From contig NC_051095.1 in the NCBI RefSeq assembly GCF_901709675.1, positions 18,092,456 through 18,156,455 of the forward strand: a stretch of DNA of 64,000 nt, read 5' to 3'. How positions within the stretch are numbered: the first letter of the stretch is position 1; each line of letters begins with the position of its first letter. The DNA is from Syngnathus acus (Eukaryota; Chordata; Actinopteri; Syngnathiformes; Syngnathidae). Under the pieces are notes generated by a model. The model was not told where the DNA came from, searched no databases, and saw nothing but the letters and a program-made list of their open reading frames with translations. Positions 40,545 to 52,697 of the stretch are shown here, piece by piece. A program made the position numbers and the translations under genes.

Positions 40545-40957
40545 CCATCCTTCTATTTTCTATTGCGCTTGTAGTTGTTAGAGTTGATGTTGAGCTGGGG
40601 TCTATTGCAGCAGGACTTTAGGCAAGAGGTGGGGTAGACCTTGGAATAGTCACCAGTCAAATAGAAGGCACATAGACAACTAATCTGACTCACATTCACC
40701 CCTATGGATAACCTATGGAGACTTCAGTGCACTTTTGGGAGTGTAGGAGATAGCCAGAGAAAACCCATCCAGCGGGCATCATGTCAATTCAACATCAATA
40801 TGACATGTTTGATGTCAAATTGATGTTGAGTTGCTATCAAATGCCCACTGGGCACACAAATACGGGGGATATTTTGCAAACTCTCGAGACACCGTTCAAA
40901 GTCAGAACCTCTTAACTGTGAGCCGGATGTGCTACCCACTCAATCAGTGTGCTGTCC
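40545..40957 (-). mobile_element. Dispersed teleost repeat copy, interrupted by a palindrome
   Basis: The sequence follows, with many substitutions, a repeat common in fish. It begins near CCATCCTTCTATTTTC, passes GAGCTGGGGTCTATTGCAG, ACTCACATTCACCCCTATGG and GAGAAAACCCATCC, and ends near GAGCCGGATGTGCTACCCAC. It is interrupted at 40,769-40,852 by a short inverted-repeat element. The strand follows the convention that the family ends with GGATAAGCGG...ATGGATGG. The superfamily is uncertain (often treated as L2-related). Confidence 0.6.
40769..40852. mobile_element. Short palindromic foldback insertion (84 bp)
   Basis: The ends are CCAGCGGGCAT and ATGCCCACTGGG. Internally, CAATTCAACATCAATATGAC pairs with TCAAATTGATGTTGAGTTG, so almost the whole element folds into a hairpin. 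Because the host repeat resumes afterwards (GCACACAAATACGGGG, later TTTGCAAACTC), it is an insertion. The superfamily is unknown. Confidence 0.65.
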
Positions 40958-41068
40958 TATCAGTTATCGGTCACTAAAAGTGTTCATTATTAAAGTTCCT
41001 CCACACCAGACTCATCCAAGCATGTTTTCGCTAAGTTGAGGGCAGAGAATTGTCCCAAAATTAATTGG

Positions 41069-41120
41069 TAATAGAATAGAATAGAATAGAATAGAATAGA
41101 ATAGAATAGAATAGAATAGA
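41069..41120. repeat. (AATAG)n microsatellite, possible LINE tail
   Basis: About ten AATAG units followed by ACATTTGTCATTTTTACAGG, a context seen at antisense 3' tails of fish LINEs and SINEs. The LINE link is tentative. Confidence 0.9.
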
Positions 41121-42182
41121 CATTTGTCATTTTTACAGGCATAATAAAAATCAGTTGAGATGAAGAGGTCCGGCCCAATCTGTTTGATGAAATAAAAACT
41201 TTATATCTTTTGTACTTGAGCATCAAATAAAAAATATTTATTGTAGTATGTAAGTTGTATCCTTTGTCTTAACGAGTGTGTTTACAGAGAAGACCTATAA
41301 AAGTGAATGGACAAATCATTATGCTGAGCTTTTAGGATGCCGTCAGTTTGAGAATCCGTGACTCATCCAGATGTTTCCTGCACTTGCTCAGCTGAAATTT
41401 AGTGTGTTTTTCCGAGAGACACTAGATGGCACTCTGGATATGTTATTCTGTAGAAGTGTGATTTCCTCTCCTCCCAATTCAAGTCGGGTTTAGGTGGTAC
41501 AAGAGCAGAGTAGAATTGGGCATAAGGGTGATTGCTTTCATGATACGTGGGAATCAGAATGTGTGCTTGTGCATGTATCAGAGAGATCACCTTATTTTAT
41601 CTAGAATCTCAGGTATTGAAGAATAATTACAACATAAGCAATATTATGGTACTCTTGTCACATCAATGCAGCAGGGTGTACATGTGCGCCTGTGAATGAG
41701 GAAGGGAGGGAAAAAGGTGATTTCCCCAGCTAAGATCGTCCTTATGTCTGCAGCATTTACATCCGTGGGTGGGATTTGCTTCATTTTCTTGCATTTCTTT
41801 GCCTTCCTGCTTATTTCCCTCCCCCCCCTTTCCTCTGCTTTCCTCCCCCTTCCATTCCTCCCTTTTCATTTTCCTTTATGTTTTTTCACTCATTTAGTCT
41901 TCTGTACTTTGCTTTCCATTTCAGGAGTTTCTTACTGAGCTTCATTATGCAACAGACCGACAGCCTATTAATGAATGACTTGTTTCTGTGGATCCCATTA
42001 GACTGGCCCTCCGCATATACTTGCCAAAGCTGTTGTGTATCTCCATCCCATGTGACCTTTTCTTCAACCGAACCAACAAATCAATCACAGAGAATGCTCT
42101 CTTTGCTTTAAACAAGTGCTCTCCAATATTTATCCACACTAATTAAGGCACTTCATAGTCAAGAGAGCTGTCTGGCAAATTT
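41121..42182. other. Non-coding intergenic stretch
   Basis: Contains a pyrimidine-rich segment (41,780-41,900). No exon recognised. Confidence 0.55.
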
Positions 42183-42254
42183 TGTGCGTGTGTGTGCGTG
42201 TGTGTGTGTGTGTGTGTGTATGCGTGTGCGTGCGTGCGTGCGTGCGTGCGCACG
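42183..42254. repeat. (GT)n/(GCGT)n microsatellite
   Basis: GT repeats grading into seven or so GCGT units, same style as those at 3.1 and 12.1 kb. Confidence 0.96.
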
Positions 42255-42740
42255 TGACAGACTCATCCAGGCAATATCAAGCCCATCAAAACTCAGGTGA
42301 CAACAGAACAAAAGCATTTTCACTAAAGCAGCCTTTACATACCAAGATTAGTAAACAAGAGGTTGTGTGATTTATAGTATCATATAGTGCCATTTAAAAG
42401 CTTATGGACTTTAGGCATGTGAAAACTTCAAAGAATTGGATATTTGCGAGCGCTGCAATATTGTATCTTCAAAGGGCTGCAAAAGAAAACTATGACATGG
42501 CACCTTAAGGCACGTGGCACTTAGTTGACACTGATTAGCAATGCAAATGTTTAGGCCAGGACTGTATTCCCAGCTAGCTGTATTTATATTGATGGAGAAA
42601 ATTAGTGAGCTATGAAGGGCTTCAAACCTTCAATTCAAATGTAACACAAGCTAAATATTTTTCAGTATGTGCGATTGGCTGCCAACCACTCTAGGATGTA
42701 CGCACCTTTCGCCCAAAGTCATCTGGGAGAGGCTCTAGCT

Positions 42741-43179
42741 CAGGGGTGTCAAACTCATTTTTTTCGCGGGCCGCATTGTAGTCATTGCTTCTTTCGGAAG
42801 GCCATTATGACTGTCAACCCAAATAAATGTATGAGCACCTCATATTATATACAGTAAAAGCTACAAAACAAACTGACAAATAACTCGTTTTCAAATCAGA
42901 CGAGTAAAAACTAGTCAAATATTTAAAGAAAAAGATATTATTAAAAGTGAAGACAATTTGCAATTCTAGTAATGACACACGAATTTGATGCACAATTTGT
43001 CTTCGCGGGCCACATAAAAACTGGTCAAATATTTAAAGAAAAATATATTATTAAAAGTGAAGACAATTTGCAATTCTAGTAATGACACACGGATTTGATG
43101 CACAATTTGTCTTCGCGGGCCACATGAAATGACGTGGCGGGCCGTATCTGGCCCCCAGGCCTTGAGTTTGACACCTATG
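42741..43179. mobile_element. Nonautonomous hAT transposon (about 440 bp) with visible target duplication
   Basis: It starts CAGGGGTGTCAAACTCA and ends TGAGTTTGACACCTATG, imperfect inverted repeats of hAT type. GCTCTAGC is present on both sides (42,732-42,739 and 43,179-43,186), an 8-bp duplication as hAT transposases make; the exact boundary is uncertain by a base. GCGGGCC words lie near both ends. It has no coding capacity and contains an internal 110-bp duplication. Confidence 0.8.
42911..43130. repeat. 110-bp tandem duplication inside the hAT element
   Basis: CTAGTCAAATATTTAAAG at 42,911 recurs as CTGGTCAAATATTTAAAG at 43,021. The two units differ at only a few positions (A/G at the start, GATATT/TATATT, CGAATT/CGGATT). 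Confidence 0.93.
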
Positions 43180-43230
43180 CTCTAGCACAACCTCGACTCC
43201 AGTGAGGATAGCGATATAGAAAATGGATGG

Positions 43231-44647
43231 AGGGATTGGATAGATGAAGTCCAACAGCATTATTGAGTAAATATGGCTTTTTTTCGCTAACTCTTTGCTG
43301 CTCCGACTCCACTGCTCCAGCTCTCCCAGGTTGATGTATGCTTTCTCCATACTGCATGTTTCAGATCCTTCAGCAAAGAAATTTGATTATTGATTCACGT
43401 ACAGCCAGTTCATAATCGTCTAATGTTTTGCTCTTCAGCTGAGTGTGCAGGTGTTTTGTACTCATAGTGGAAGACCTATGACCTGCGGCTGAGACAAAAC
43501 TTTCTTTTAATGGGCAGCATATTTATCTCAAGTCTGTATCACTATTAGAAAGAATAATGGCATTGTTATACTTCCAACATGTTAGCCAGTAACAGGTGTC
43601 ATGTTGAGTTTGAAAGTACCCCTGACTGCCTTAAATTCCCCTTGTTAAAATCGCTTCGATAACAATGTGTCTTAGCGCGTTGAGATGCTCGCCTCATGCT
43701 GCTGCCAAGGACATTTGTCATTTGTTCATTTCCATCTGCAAAATTCAGCAGCCCAAAAGAACTCAAACAAAGGGTGTCCTGTTATGAGAAGTTCAAGCGG
43801 GTCTGTGTTCTTTTAACTTGGGAGTCCAGAAAGTGTCTGCATTAATCCATTTGCTTGCTTCTTTGTGTCCGTCTTGCGCATATGTGTCTGACATGAGCAA
43901 TTTGGGAAAACCCATGAGGTATTGTGCCACTGTTCTCTGTAAGACTTACCACAAAGGCTCCGTTTGATGCTCAAACTCTTTAGAAGCCTGTAGATCAAAT
44001 ATGCCCCTGGGTGGGTAATGGGCTTTATTGTCAGCGATTTGCTTGAGGTTTGTATCCTCGGTTTGACTCATGGGAATTGTTTGGCCTTGTGTGGTGCATG
44101 TTTCAGCTTTCAGTCTTATCATTGTGTAAAGTCCCATATTACGTATGAGCCGATGAGGGATAAATTAAGTCATTGAAGGCAATGCAGGGAGGGAGTTCAC
44201 TCTCGCTCGTGTTCTGCCAATTCATGTGAAACTGGAGTAGACCCGCTGACGCATTACTTGCGCTTTTAAAAAAATCATTCAACAATCAGTTACTATGTCT
44301 TCTCTTGAACTGCATTACACAAAATCTTCAATGGTAATGAGGCACATTTTTTTTAAAACACTCCAAGTGACACCGCAAAAAGCCACGATGCATCGAAATA
44401 TCCACAATATTTAATATTTTTAAAAACTCGCGATGCACTGAGGCCGTGAAAGACAAACTGCAAAATAGTGAGGAATCACTGTACAGTCTAATGTTCAGTT
44501 CTCATGAGGGCATATTTTTCTTTTACAAAAATAGTTTTGTTCAGAAAGCAATGTCATTTTTAAGAAAGCAGCATTTTCTTGAGTTTTTTTCAATGGGTGA
44601 ATTTTAAAAATGTCCTTGCTCAGAAACCTTTGGAAAAATAAGACTGG
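43231..44647. other. Non-coding intergenic stretch
   Basis: No exon or repeat recognised. Confidence 0.55.
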
Positions 44648-44649
44648 TA

Positions 44650-44818
44650 CCGTAATTTTCGGACTATAAGTCGCACCGGAGTATAAGTCGCACCAGCCAT
44701 AAAATGCCCAAAAAAGTGAAAAAAAACATATATATGTATATAAATCGCTCCTGAGTATAAGTCGCCCCCCCACCCAAACTATGAAAAAAAACCGCGACTT
44801 ATAGTCCGAAAATTACGG
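44650..44818. mobile_element. TA-flanked miniature transposon (169 bp), perfect terminal repeats
   Basis: The left CCGTAATTTTCGGACTATAA then GTCGC is exactly repeated, inverted, at the right: 25 identical bases. TA flanks both ends (44,648-44,649 and 44,819-44,820). Internal ATAAGTCGC words recur. The ends resemble those at 3,215 (ACTATAAGTCGC), so it is probably a shorter relative moved by the same pogo/mariner-type enzyme. Confidence 0.88.
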
Positions 44819-44820
44819 TA

Positions 44821-46595
44821 ATTGAAAATTCTGGTATTTTCAGTGTACCGGGTCCCTTTTTAGAATGTGTTTCACAGTAACTACTTTTTGGAGCATAGCT
44901 GCGGGTGTATTGACGCTTTTGGCTCTGAAAGTTTTTGAACAGTGTAGGGCTTTACTTTCCATGGAACTTTCTACTTACTTTTAATATACTATATTCCATT
45001 TTAGTTTAGCAAGAGTGCAATTGATGACATGGCCCTGCGAGTGTCAACAAGACCGTTCATGGTGCTGAATGAATTTGTACAAGGTTCTACCTGCTTTGTA
45101 ACTTGGGTCAAGAAAGGATAAGACATTTGCAAATTGGTGGAGACTGGACACTTTATTCTTCACCAAGAGGATTCAGCACAAGTTAAGTACGTGTGTGTTG
45201 TAATATTTCACTCAGTAGAATTAAGAACAAATCTCGCATATTTATTAAGTTTAATGACTCGCACTGAATCAATTGCTCGTGATGCAAATCTTTACTGGAT
45301 CAAGTTCTGATGCGCCTTCCCGATGTACTGTTGAGTTCTAAACAGTTTTGTGGGACCCCATGTGTAAATCAATTACTGTCAACTGTATGTTGCCAAAATT
45401 CAGAAAAGTACCAAAAAATAAATATTCACTTGAACAATTTCTATAACACATATTTGACCACTTAATGTCTTTTCTTTTCCTGTTGTGCCATCCTCACGCT
45501 GTCTCGTAACACACAAAATCTGTAATTTGTAACTCGTTTGGCAATTAATTAATTGTTTGACACAATAGTGGCCTGTAATTTCCCTTTCTTTTTTAGGACG
45601 TCTTTTTTTGCCAGCACACAGAAAACTCAGATACAAGCTTGCATGAGTCACTCATACATTATCCTACATTATTTGATGTTTGTTTGCCATCGAAGCCATT
45701 TGAAGACAAGCTGCTAGTCCCTCTAGCGAATGACAGCAAGTCTTGGGAAGTTTCAAGGACATGCCGAACTGCATTCATATTCATGCATGGTTTTCAAATG
45801 TAAACGATTACCCCAAGGATTATGGTAGCAACGCTTCCTCTCGCTCACAGATTTCTAGATACTTGTTTTTTTGTGGGGGAGCTGCACAGCAGTTTGAGTC
45901 TCAAAGGACCAACATATTTTAAAAAAGTGTTCCCATTATAAGGACTTGCATTTTTAGGCAGTGATTGCAGCCTCACAGTAAATGTGCAATGTTGTACCGA
46001 CGTTGTTCCCTTACTATCAAATTGTTACACCATCAAATTAACTTTACTCACTTACTTTCACTTACTTACCATCTGGATGATGCTGATTACTGTTGCAAAA
46101 AACTTGCAGTGACCACTTAATAAAACAGGCTTATTGTTCATTATTTACTGACGAGCTGTCTCGTCTGTGAAGCCTGTCATCTTCATCACATTGTTTCTCT
46201 GTCAATGGCTGACTTTGCACTAGCAAAGCATCCTTGACAGCCAATGTGATCAAAGAGTGGCAAGAATGCCTAAAACAACATCAGGCACTGTATGAAATAT
46301 TTAGATGGTGCAGAGGAAGACGGTACAATGAGAACAGAGCAAAGCTTGAGGAAATGCTGCAGGAAGACAGAGGACTTGGAACGCTTGCACTCATCAACCT
46401 CTTTCTCAAGGTCAATTTGATGTGATCCAATTCTTCTACTGGTTGTTCTCTAGTAAGTAGCTGAACGGCAAAATTCACGACGGGCATTCCATCCGGGAAT
46501 GTACCCATAAAGTTAGTGGTTCAATTAGGATGTTCCTCCGGCGTTTCACATGTTGACATCATAAGACCTAGATGACAAGGACTGTTTAGCAATAC
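44821..46595. other. Non-coding intergenic stretch
   Basis: The 63-codon frame at 46,234-46,425 is hydrophilic and helix-like (for example KEWQECLKQHQALYEIF). It has no recognised family or splice context and lies just before a Tc1 relic, so I do not call a gene. Confidence 0.5.
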
Positions 46596-46860
46596 TTGAC
46601 AAAGTTTCACATTGATTTTGAAAATTATGGACCGGATATGGTGTCCTCCGGGCCAAAGAGGAAAAGGACCATGGTGATTGTCATAAGCATAAAGTTCAGA
46701 AGCCTGCACTTGTCATGGTATGAGAATGAGTTAGTGCCCATGGCATGGGTAACTTTCACATCTGTGAAGGCAGCAATAATGGTGACACATTTTGGAGCAG
46801 CATATCCTGCCAGCCAAACAGCATCTTCCAAAAAGTCCCATCTTAGTGAGACAGTAGTTT
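46596..46860 (+). pseudogene. Tc1-like transposase relic
   Basis: Allowing frame changes, the plus strand reads KFHIDFENYG, then VLRAKEEKDHGDCHKHKVQK, PALVMV, VSAHGMGNFHICEG and FWSSIS. These correspond in order to the middle of a Tc1-like DD35E transposase abundant in teleosts (blocks around RAKEEKDHPDCY and SAHGMGNLHICEG). Stops and shifts interrupt it, and both terminal repeats are missing. It is an old, inactive fragment. Confidence 0.65.
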
Positions 46861-47044
46861 GAGTATTTGTAATCGTAGTGCATTCCTTCCAATTGGGGAT
46901 TGTACGTTAGCAAGTTCTGACGGGATTTGCCAGCGGTAGCGTCATGTCATTCTCAAACCAGGAGAGAAATCGCTTTATACTTTCAGGGAAAAGATTTGAA
47001 CCCTGCATCAAAAAAGAAACCCAGCTCAGACCAGCGCCTGAGTT

Positions 47045-47260
47045 TGTGTTTTTTGTTGCTCATGCTGGTGCTGCTTGTGTCACCAGCAAGAGAAAAACAT
47101 CAGTAGCAGCAGAAGCAAAAGAAAACAGCCAAGCAAGATAAACATGTTGCTGGGGTCCAGCTGGTCGCACTGGTGTCACCAGCTACTAACATGCTCACAA
47201 CAGCATGATGGTGTTGCGCAACACAACAAAACCATGCTGGTTGATGCTGTGTTTGTTTTT
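47045..47260. repeat. CTGGT/ACCAG-rich foldback-like segment
   Basis: Several inverted short words (GCTGGTGCTG, GTCACCAGC, CCAGCTGGTC, ACCATGCTGGTTG) can pair with one another, recalling CTGGT-rich fish miniature elements. Borders are not definable. Confidence 0.35.
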
Positions 47261-47554
47261 TGGTTTGTTTGTGTGAGCAGGGAAGATCACACAATAAATA
47301 TTCATGTTGAATTCATGTCCTCATATAGCTGTTGCAAGGAAGAGATTACTCATTAACAACAAACCAATAAAATGGTTTTGGCACACTTGGGACCCACTGC
47401 GTTAGCATTCCCAACCAGACTTACGTGTGATACACTTTTATTGACCCAAGCACCTTTGGAAGGGGTGGTCGTGGGCTTGCGCATTTCACTGGCACTTGCA
47501 CGAGCACCCAACAAAACCACCATCTGCTGAAATAAATGGAATGACTCTAAATAC

Positions 47555-47690
47555 AGTAGAGTACAACTTTATTTATGTAGCGTATTTTACAACAGCTGCA
47601 GCTGTAACAAAGTACTTCACATACAGCAATGGGGCAACCACAAAGACAATGAAAACAGTGAAACACTCTATAACAGAATATATATAACAC
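47555..47690. mobile_element. Possible LINE/SINE tail fragment
   Basis: TTTATTTATGTAGCGTATTT followed by ACAAAGTACTTCACATACAG follows the pattern of a widespread fish repeat tail (TTTATATAGCGCATTT ... AAAGTGCTTCACA). Degraded; class uncertain. Confidence 0.4.
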
Positions 47691-49564
47691 AAAAATAATT
47701 GGAAAGAATAATGTAATGGCATAATTGCAGTTTTCCAAGAACAGAACAACTCTTTTTTTTATGTGAAAACAACAAAGAATACCAACTAAAGGCATTTGTT
47801 TTGTACAACCTAGCTCTTTTCCATAAAGGTATATCTTGAGAAATACTATTTTGCTTTGACACTTCATTTCCAGGGTGTCTTAGCTCGAGCCGACCCCAGC
47901 ATTACCTCTGTTCAAAGCTAGATAGTAGTAATTGAATACGGTAACACAGTCTTCCCTCTTGTCCTCTGTGCTCCAAACTCATGATTAGCTTGTGTATAAT
48001 GCACTGCAAACACCAACTCATTTTGTCATGTTCATAGTTTGTTTTCGATGGCCAATATGAAAAGTCATTTTCCAATTTGGGCAAGGTGGATGTGGTGTTG
48101 GACGTTAACATGATTATAGTACATAAAGCAAAGTATTGAATAAGCCTGTCAGTGGCTAGTGGTCACAATCTTCTTGAGATGACCTACTGTAGAAAACTGT
48201 GGCTTGGCTAAGTGAGTTAGCTGCTCTCATGAGGCAATTTGTACTGTGGTTCGTTCGGCCAGTTAAGGGTAATGGTTGTAATGGGCGGACTTCCATCACT
48301 GCAGTGAGGAAACTGTGGTTTGGAGTACTGGAAAAGAGGGGTGCAACATTTCTTTTCATTGAGAACTAAAGCTGAAACTATAAGTAGATAGTTGGAGGCT
48401 GAGTCATGTAGCTGTTTGCTTGAAAGAGCTTCATGGGTGTAGTCCATTGAGCAGATTGAGCTTCAATTTTACTCAATGAATGAATTGCGAAAATTGTGAA
48501 GGTACAAGCTTCACAGGATGATGGCCAAATAATTCCCAAACACAGTCTTCAACCTTCATCACAAAAAGCCTGACAAGTTTGTGGCCAGAGAGGCCTTTTA
48601 TCCATTGCCGTGGCTTTTTAGGAGTCCGCAGGTTAACACAAGCTCAGCTCCCCCCACCCCACCACCACTTGTGCACTATATGTGGAAATAAAATACTATT
48701 TTAACAATTATATTTTTGACACTGGCTTATGACAAGAAGGATAGTGTCTTGATTATTGTGGTGACCTTGAATCTGTCAAATTGGTGGACAAGCTTAGCCA
48801 TTGCTTACACGATTGTGTGTCATATGTGAAAATTTTATTCCACACAAATAGGATCCTGCATCTTGACCATTCATTAGCTTCTTCTCTTTGTGTCATAACA
48901 AATGTAGGGCCAAACTAGATTCCACAAAGTGATTTGTTACCAAAAATAGTGCTTACACTTACTACTTGTAGGCAAAAGACATGAAAAATTGAGACGTTAG
49001 TTTGTTAGTTCTCTTGCATTATATAACATTGTGTTTTTCTGCATCACATGCATCAACCTGTCTTTTTGCGTATATTCATTTCTGGACCTTAAACACAAGC
49101 AAGAAACATAGCCCCAAGCGCATTCTGTAGTTTTTGCATTCGTATGTGCATGTGCAATTTTATCGCAGATGAGGCATCCTTGATTTGCAGCAATCCAAAG
49201 TCACTAAACTTTCATCTGCTTGAAAACATTTTTTTTATAACGATTATATAACCCTTTATCATTCCTTCCAACATTATAATCTGCTCCACTGATATATTTT
49301 ATTACTGGCAATTGTAATTGTGTGTGCGTTTCTCTGCTTTTGTATGAGGTTAGATCAAGTTGATACAAATACAGTGCCAATTTTGCATTCTAAATAAAAG
49401 TAAAAACAGTTTTTAAAAAATAAAAAAAAACAAAAATAAAAAAACTTTATGATTGTTATAGGATGTACTTGAGCCAAGTAATCCTGATTGTAAATTATAA
49501 TTGCCAATTTTTGTCTTTTCACAGTGCAATAAGTGTGCAGAATTTTCGAAAGTCACTTTTTACC
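47691..49564. other. Non-coding intergenic stretch
   Basis: A-rich low-complexity segment at 49,405-49,445; no exon recognised. Confidence 0.55.
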
Positions 49565-49652
49565 CACCAGTTCAGGGTGTAGTCTGCTTTTCGCTCGTTG
49601 CCGACCGGGAGAGGCTCCAGCAACAGGATAAGCGGTGTTGAGAATGGATGGA
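49565..49652 (+). mobile_element. Dispersed teleost repeat 3' end
   Basis: Ends CCAGCAACAGGATAAGCGG and GAATGGATGG, the recurrent end of the family also found at 40.5, 42.7, 52.6, 56.9 and 58.3 kb. Confidence 0.65.
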
Positions 49653-52579
49653 CTTTTAACCCAAATATTGAACTAAATTGACATTAAATTTAGAAACAAC
49701 TGTTACAGACTTCCACATCTGGTTAGACTCTAACCAGATCAAATATTGAAGAATCGAAACTTCTGGTGTTATTGATTCCTGATGACGAACCTCGGGTGTT
49801 TTGTGTCCACATTGGTATTGTTTGATGCTTACTAGGCTGCCTCCAAGCCCACAGGTAGTATACAGCCCCTCCCTCCTCTCCCCCATCCTCTTCATGTTCT
49901 ATTTTTAGCTACGCTATGCCGGATTCTTCCCTGGGATTTTCCCTTTCTCTGCATCCCAGACTTTTTGAGTTCCTACCACTCCAACAGTACCTGCTTGATC
50001 ATGTATGCCAATGCATCCTCATGAACTTTATTTTAAGAGGAAGTGCTACTTCAATTAAATTCAGTCCCTCTGTGGAAAGTGATTAATGTTTCATATGCTC
50101 TGCAGAGTCAACGTGAGGCGTGCATGCAGTGAGTTATTTGCAATAAGATCTTACTCATGTTTGATTCTGTTACAAGCAGATGGATCTCCTCTCAGATATG
50201 GCTGCACTTGTTGGTCTGTGGAGATGAAGCGTCCTTATCTGAAGTAGGCATGTAGAATTTAACCTCCTTTAGGCTATAAGTATCCTGCTTCAAGATCTGT
50301 TTGTGTGACTGTAGTGTGGTGATATAGTTCTCAATTTAAAGCAGTCCCCATTGTCTTGACAGCATGTCTGTTGGCAAAATACCCAAGGATCAAGAATTAT
50401 TGGCATTTTAGAAACAGACAAATGGATTTTTAACTGTTATGCAGATTCATGAAGAGTTTGTATTAAAAATAATAATAGAGTGCTGACCATCCATGTTTAC
50501 TGTTTGTTGAAATGGCTGACCATGCTTGAGGTAAATCACATTTTGTCCACCGAGAAACGAGTGGTGTGACACAGACGAGACTGGTGAGCCGTGTGTCTGT
50601 TGCCTCAAGTGGCATTTTGACTAAGGACAGACCTGCTTTGCAGCATTCTTTCATGACTCCCTCATGCACCCTTTGCACAGGAAGCTGACAGGAATGAGAA
50701 GAATCCATTTGTCAAGTTTCCAGACCTTTATGGCGACAGACTGCGACTAGGTTGATCTAGATATGTGCAACACGGAAAAAAGCGTAAAGGCTGGATGGAG
50801 AGTAGAGTCAGGTAGAGTCCAGTTGTTTTATTTGTTATTTGACTTGGAAGACTGAGAATTTACACAGACATACTTGAAACTTGTATGCATTCTTCGTAAA
50901 ACCGTTATTATGTTTAGATGACATCTAATAAGTATTAGCTGAGGTAGCTGGGAGCAAATAACACTTAATTTGCCTCTCTTGAGAAATATAATATTAGCCA
51001 GCCAGAATTATTAATAATTAGTACAGTGGAAACTCCCCATTGCCAATTATTAAATCGTTTAGAAATACCAAACAATTTTAAGACAGCCTGGGTCACTGAA
51101 CAGACTCAACATTGGAGGTTCCAATTTTTCAATAATCTATTCTCAGTCACACTTATTAGACTTCATTCCCTTTGCTTTCCTCTTGTGTCCTGCTGTCTCC
51201 TCCCTCCACCTCTCTGGCGTATGGCTTCTGACAGCTCAGGTAGCCTGCAGCCTCCCTTGGCCAAGTACAGCACGAGATGAAAGGCTTGCAGCAGGAGCTC
51301 GTTCAAAAGTACCGTCTGCGCTACCTGAGCTGCTCTTCATAGGCACTGCCAGGCAGATGGAGTGCAGAGGAAGAGTAGAGGGCAAGGAAGAGACAGAGGG
51401 GGACACATAATGTAGATAATGACAGACAGAGAAAATACAGTGATGAGAGACCAAAAAGATCTGTTATGGTTGTCTTGCTCCAGATGTGGAAGTCTCTCAC
51501 AGTGACCAAAGGAGCTTGCATTTCTTCTTTTCCTCCTGTTTCTTATGATTTAGTACACCCATACTAGAGGCCGCCAGGAGACTTGAAATGGATTCTGAAA
51601 GTCCACATATTTTCATGTACCGAATCAAGCTGAGGTCTTGACAATGTAACCATCTTGCGCCTTCCACAAATTCTACGGACCGTATTATCTGCGGATGAAT
51701 TTCAGACTCGCTGCCCAAAGTCAGCATGTATTGCATCATGTATATTAACTCAACTAGGCCAGGTTTTATCTGCTCCCTACTGGACACGCAGAAAATGTCA
51801 GAACAGCAGGAAGTCATGCAATCATTTAAAAATGCTGCCACCACATCAAATGTTTCTGTTCTACTTTTGCATTGCTGTAGAATGGAATGAATAATTCTCA
51901 GACAGTGCCACTCAACTAATGAGATGGTCGGTGACTCGACTGAAGAAGCTATATTTTGATGTTTATGGTCTCTCCGATTGGATTTCCATTGCATGCACCT
52001 TAAAACATAGTCACAGTGTATACTAAAATGTCATGGCTAAATGATCGATTTCTTTAAGCTAATCGATGCAAGTTCATCCTCAGTTAAAATTGATGGTCTC
52101 CCTGTGCAGTAAATATGTCTTGCAGTATGCCCTGATTAAGTTTAATGAGGAAAAACATTGTTAAAAGTCATCGTGATGATTAAAGGGTACTTTACAAATG
52201 CAAATCATTTTAATGAATGACCTTCTGTGATTGATTGCATGGCTCCATGGGGCACCGGCATATATATGATGTGTCCACTAGCTAGGTTAAGTATCGTAGG
52301 CCTGATCTGGAAGATTCAACATTGGGGTGTTGCAGTAACATGAAATAGTAGGTACTAAAACACTTGGCAGTTGGTGATAAGGAGAAACTCGGGCGGGCCA
52401 AAAAGCAATCAAATTCACACTGCCCTGGACATGGCTGACATCTGCTTGATGAAGAGCTCTGCCATCCCACCAGAACATAACAAAGGAATCGAAATGTTAA
52501 AGATGAGACGGGGTGTATTTGTAACCCTTTTGTTAGTGTAATCACATTTATAGATAATCAGTTGTGCTGTTACCTCGCT
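49653..52579. other. Non-coding intergenic stretch
   Basis: No gene called. At 51,271-51,342 a 23-codon frame follows an acceptor-like CCAAGTACAG and ends at TAG; it could be a last exon but has no recognisable partner (see findings). Confidence 0.5.
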
Positions 52580-52697
52580 ACTGACTGGCAACCGGTCCAG
52601 GTGTAGTTCACCTGTTTTTCTACAATGTTAGTTAGGAGAGGCTCCAGCTCCCCATGACCCTGAACAAGCCTAAGTGGTATGGAAAATTGATGGATGG
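52580..52697 (+). mobile_element. Dispersed teleost repeat 3' end
   Basis: GACTGGCAACCGGTCCAGG then GAGGCTCCAGCTCCCCATGA and a degraded AAATTGATGGATGG end. Confidence 0.65.

Larger units (their letters stand above)
42670..43230 (+). mobile_element. Dispersed teleost repeat 3' part, split by a hAT insertion
   Basis: The left piece (42,670-42,739) reads GATTGGCTGCCAACCACTC to GGGAGAGGCTCTAGC. The right piece (43,187-43,230) reads ACAACCTCGACTCC to GAAAATGGATGGAGGG. Together they make one copy of the repeat end seen at 49.6, 52.6 and 58.3 kb. The interruption is exactly the hAT element listed next. Confidence 0.65.
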
